A stretch of DNA of 5,552 nt from an uncultured Clostridia bacterium (GTDB lineage: Bacteria > Bacillota > Clostridia > Oscillospirales > Oscillospiraceae): positions 1-5,552 of the forward strand of contig CALERM010000202.1 in assembly GCA_937907715.1 (NCBI GenBank), read 5' to 3'. This document shows positions 5,361-5,552 of this stretch, piece after piece; position 1 is the stretch's first letter, and every line of letters begins with the position of its first letter. The translations under genes were made by a program, and so were the position numbers. The notes under the pieces were generated by a model that saw nothing but the letters and a program-made list of their open reading frames with translations, did no database searches and was not told where the DNA came from.

Positions 5361-5552
5361 GATGTTCCGTGGTCTTGTTTTCGACTCCGTGCCGTGGTCC
5401 AGCCCAGAATCACCTGGACTGGCTCACTTCCCCGCGCAGCCGGATAATCTCGTCTCGCAGCACGGCGGCAGATAATGTACAATATCACTTCTTTCTGCCC
5501 TTGTCTTACCACTTATTTGTGTCTTTTTCTTGTATGCTTCGCCATTTTTGAC
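5361..5552. other. Tail region without a convincing gene
   Basis: Nothing in these 192 bases reads as a sound gene. CCGTGGTC occurs twice (5367-5374 and 5392-5399). GTCCAG (5397-5402) and CTGGAC (5414-5419) form a 6-bp inverted repeat. From about 5480 onward the + strand is pyrimidine-rich and AT-rich, unlike the genes before it. All three minus-strand frames are open at the right edge, with stops by about 5511, 5506 and 5424, so the 3' end of a convergent gene entering from the right is possible. TTGAC at the very end could be a cut -35 box. Confidence 0.4.

Noticed and set aside
5397..5419. GTCCAG/CTGGAC hairpin as a second terminator
   Set aside because: The stem is only 6 bp with an 11-base loop and no T-tract follows, so it is not supported as a terminator.
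5369..5551. 60-codon + strand frame at the right edge
   Set aside because: It begins with GTG without a Shine-Dalgarno, 10 bases after the glmS terminator, contains a mixed Ser/Arg/Phe composition without motifs, and runs off the edge.

Overview
The window reads as chromosomal DNA of a GC-rich, low-to-middle GC Firmicute of the class Clostridia, most likely an Oscillospiraceae/Ruminococcaceae-type gut anaerobe. The reasons are strong Shine-Dalgarno sites, sigma-A-type promoters, a glmS ribozyme in front of glmS (a mainly Firmicutes arrangement), a CmpB-type membrane protein, and a surface-protein-like repeat domain. The genus is not decidable from this sequence. All confidently called genes lie on the + strand. 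There is no tRNA, rRNA, CRISPR array or insertion sequence that I can see.

Layout. (1) Bases 2-778: the 3' part of a Lys/Glu-rich helical repeat protein with an acidic tail, ended by a perfect palindromic stem-loop at 812-841. (2) 859-3139: a three-gene block on one strand. It holds a TetR-family regulator with its own promoter and a palindrome in its leader, a six-segment HdeD/DUF308 membrane protein with a further TATAAT box upstream, and a CmpB-family membrane protein with a long cytoplasmic coiled coil. The last two are closely coupled: 12 bases separate them, the stop overlaps the next Shine-Dalgarno, and the second gene starts at TTG. A strong intrinsic terminator follows at 3163-3194. 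(3) 3213-5360: a self-contained glmS unit with promoter, glmS ribozyme, Shine-Dalgarno site, complete glmS and intrinsic terminator. (4) 5361-5552: a tail with no convincing gene.

How the parts work together. GlmS makes glucosamine-6-phosphate, the first committed step to UDP-GlcNAc and so to peptidoglycan and other wall polymers. The ribozyme in its leader uses that product as a cofactor to cut the mRNA, giving product feedback. The TetR-HdeD-CmpB block looks like a small regulated membrane module whose function is unknown; an envelope-related role is inference only. The main points for a second look are a small start-codon hairpin and 44-codon frame overlapping the ribozyme, mutually exclusive hairpins between tetR and the HdeD gene, and the conserved-looking regulator plus two membrane proteins.
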